Source: CAYNLK01 sp964398055 (GTDB taxonomy: Bacteria; Chloroflexota; Anaerolineae; 4572-78; J111). Taken from it: a stretch of DNA of 5,303 nucleotides. Position numbers and translations under genes: made by a program. Position 1 is the first letter of the stretch. Each line of letters starts with the position of its first letter. The stretch is taken from positions 1 through 5,303 of the forward strand of contig CAYNLK010000102.1 in NCBI GenBank assembly GCA_964398055.1, in the 5' to 3' direction. A model generated the notes under the pieces. That model was not told the DNA's origin. It made no database searches and worked only from the letters and a program-made list of their open reading frames with translations. This document shows, one piece after another, positions 4,898-5,303 of the stretch.

Positions 4898-4931
4898 GTA
4901 AAAAAAGGCCGGCGTCACGATCAAAGACCAA

Positions 4932-4950
4932 TTCGATTTCAGAAATCGAA
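4932..4950. promoter_or_regulatory. Perfect 19-bp palindrome upstream of the promoter
   Basis: TTCGATTTC and GAAATCGAA form 9-bp perfect arms around a single central A, about 40 bases upstream of the -35 box. The one-base centre makes it a better dimer-protein binding site than an RNA hairpin. No T-tract follows on either strand, so it is not a terminator. Confidence 0.6.
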
Positions 4951-4970
4951 GCCTCAATTGCCCTCTGGGT

Positions 4971-4985
4971 GTGAGTTGCACTCAC
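4971..4985. promoter_or_regulatory. Second short palindrome GTGAGT-TGC-ACTCAC
   Basis: Perfect 6-bp arms surround three central bases, centred 37 bases beyond the first palindrome. It may be another protein site or the weak hairpin end of a neighbouring transcript. The stretch 4986-5050 next to it shows no gene or clear structure. Confidence 0.35.
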
Positions 4986-5050
4986 TTCGCCTACTCGCCA
5001 ACTACTCGACGTTGGGGTTGGGTAGCCCGGTGGCAATGCTTGTTTTCTGT

Positions 5051-5303
5051 TTATCGTTTACTTTGACGCTGGCCTCGCCGTGATCTTTGCTGTTTTGGGG
5101 AAGTAACGATCAACTCGTTCTTGGAACCATATTGGTGAACTACCTCGGCCCGCAGCCGTTCCCGCCCTTCATCATCCAGGCCAAAGGCCGCGGCTGTCCC
5201 CATCGCCCCCCCGGATCAGGTCCCGCTGGACCTTGGCGTCACATTTCGCACAGAGTTGCTATGAACTACGTTCGCCATGAAGGATGAAAATGGGTATAAC
5301 CTC
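5051..5303 (-). pseudogene. Frameshifted 3' part of an unknown gene with a CxxC motif
   Basis: A minus-strand frame ending at TAA (5051-5053) encodes convincing protein: FGLDDEGRERLRAEVVHQYG, then SKNELIVTSPKQQRSRRGQR. From its only ATG (5203) it would be 50 aa. The reading continues upstream if one base is removed from a G7 tract (C7 on the plus strand, 5206-5212). It then joins CAKCDAKVQRDLIRG to GAMGTAAAFGLDDEG without a seam. Further up that frame meets TAG (5259-5261), and the window ends at 5303. A single CxxC pair hints at a zinc knuckle, and the Arg/Lys/Gln-rich tail suggests nucleic-acid binding; neither names a family. It could be a decayed gene, a phase-variable gene at the G tract, or an assembly or sequencing error. 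It ends about 160 bases before the AP2 promoter and runs toward it. Confidence 0.5.

Noticed and set aside
4642..4974. Plus-strand open frame of 110 codons across the AP2 start and promoter
   Set aside because: It runs through the AP2 gene's N-terminus, its leader and a perfect minus-strand promoter, has no ribosome site, and its composition changes abruptly with the AT-rich spacer.
5087..5287. Plus-strand open frame of 66 codons at the right edge
   Set aside because: No ribosome site and no protein character; the minus strand carries the better reading over the same bases.

Overview
This 5.3-kb window reads almost entirely on the minus strand, so the transcription order runs from high to low coordinates. 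The coding parts are GC-rich with mostly G or C at third codon positions, the spacers are AT-rich, and Shine-Dalgarno sites are strong (GGAGGT, AAGGAG). No gene is a diagnostic housekeeping gene. The mix of accessory genes (a PRTRC-type ubiquitin-like protein, an orphan adenine methyltransferase, a stand-alone AP2-domain protein, unknown proteins) looks like a plasmid, integrative element or genomic island of an environmental bacterium. A Chloroflexota (Anaerolineae-like) host is my guess from the protein style and the heptamer array, and the sequence does not prove it.

Layout from the right edge, in transcription order. At 5051-5303 there is a decayed or frameshifted minus-strand gene tail, broken at a seven-G tract. 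At 4851-4985 there is a regulatory region holding a perfect-consensus sigma70 promoter (TTGACA, 17 bp, TATAAT) and several palindromes. It drives a 207-aa protein with two AP2-like repeats (4112-4735), which is closed by a clear intrinsic terminator (4051-4083). Next comes a 216-aa protein of unknown function (3366-4016). After it lie a GC-rich hairpin and an N6-adenine-type DNA methyltransferase (2327-3238). The methyltransferase is coupled 16 nt upstream of a Trp-rich unknown gene (1630-2310) that ends at an in-frame amber codon. Good-looking coding sequence continues past the amber to 1501. A small single-span membrane protein follows (936-1367).

A 272-bp spacer (664-935) then carries an eleven-unit heptamer array, an 11-bp inverted repeat and a long hairpin with a T-tract. 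Beyond it is a 177-aa protein (130-663). Its residues 30-92 match the pattern of PRTRC system protein C, the prokaryotic ubiquitin-like family, and a helical extension is fused behind. Its 3' end overlaps a 44-aa ORF in another frame (47-181).

How the genes may work together is inference. PRTRC protein C normally sits with E1 (ThiF-like), E2-like and JAB-protease genes on mobile elements. If those partners lie just beyond position 1, this window would be the upstream arm of a divergent PRTRC-type conjugation operon, with the methyltransferase and AP2 protein as element maintenance or regulatory genes. No partner enzyme is visible inside the window. No tRNA, rRNA, CRISPR array, transposase or integrase was recognised.
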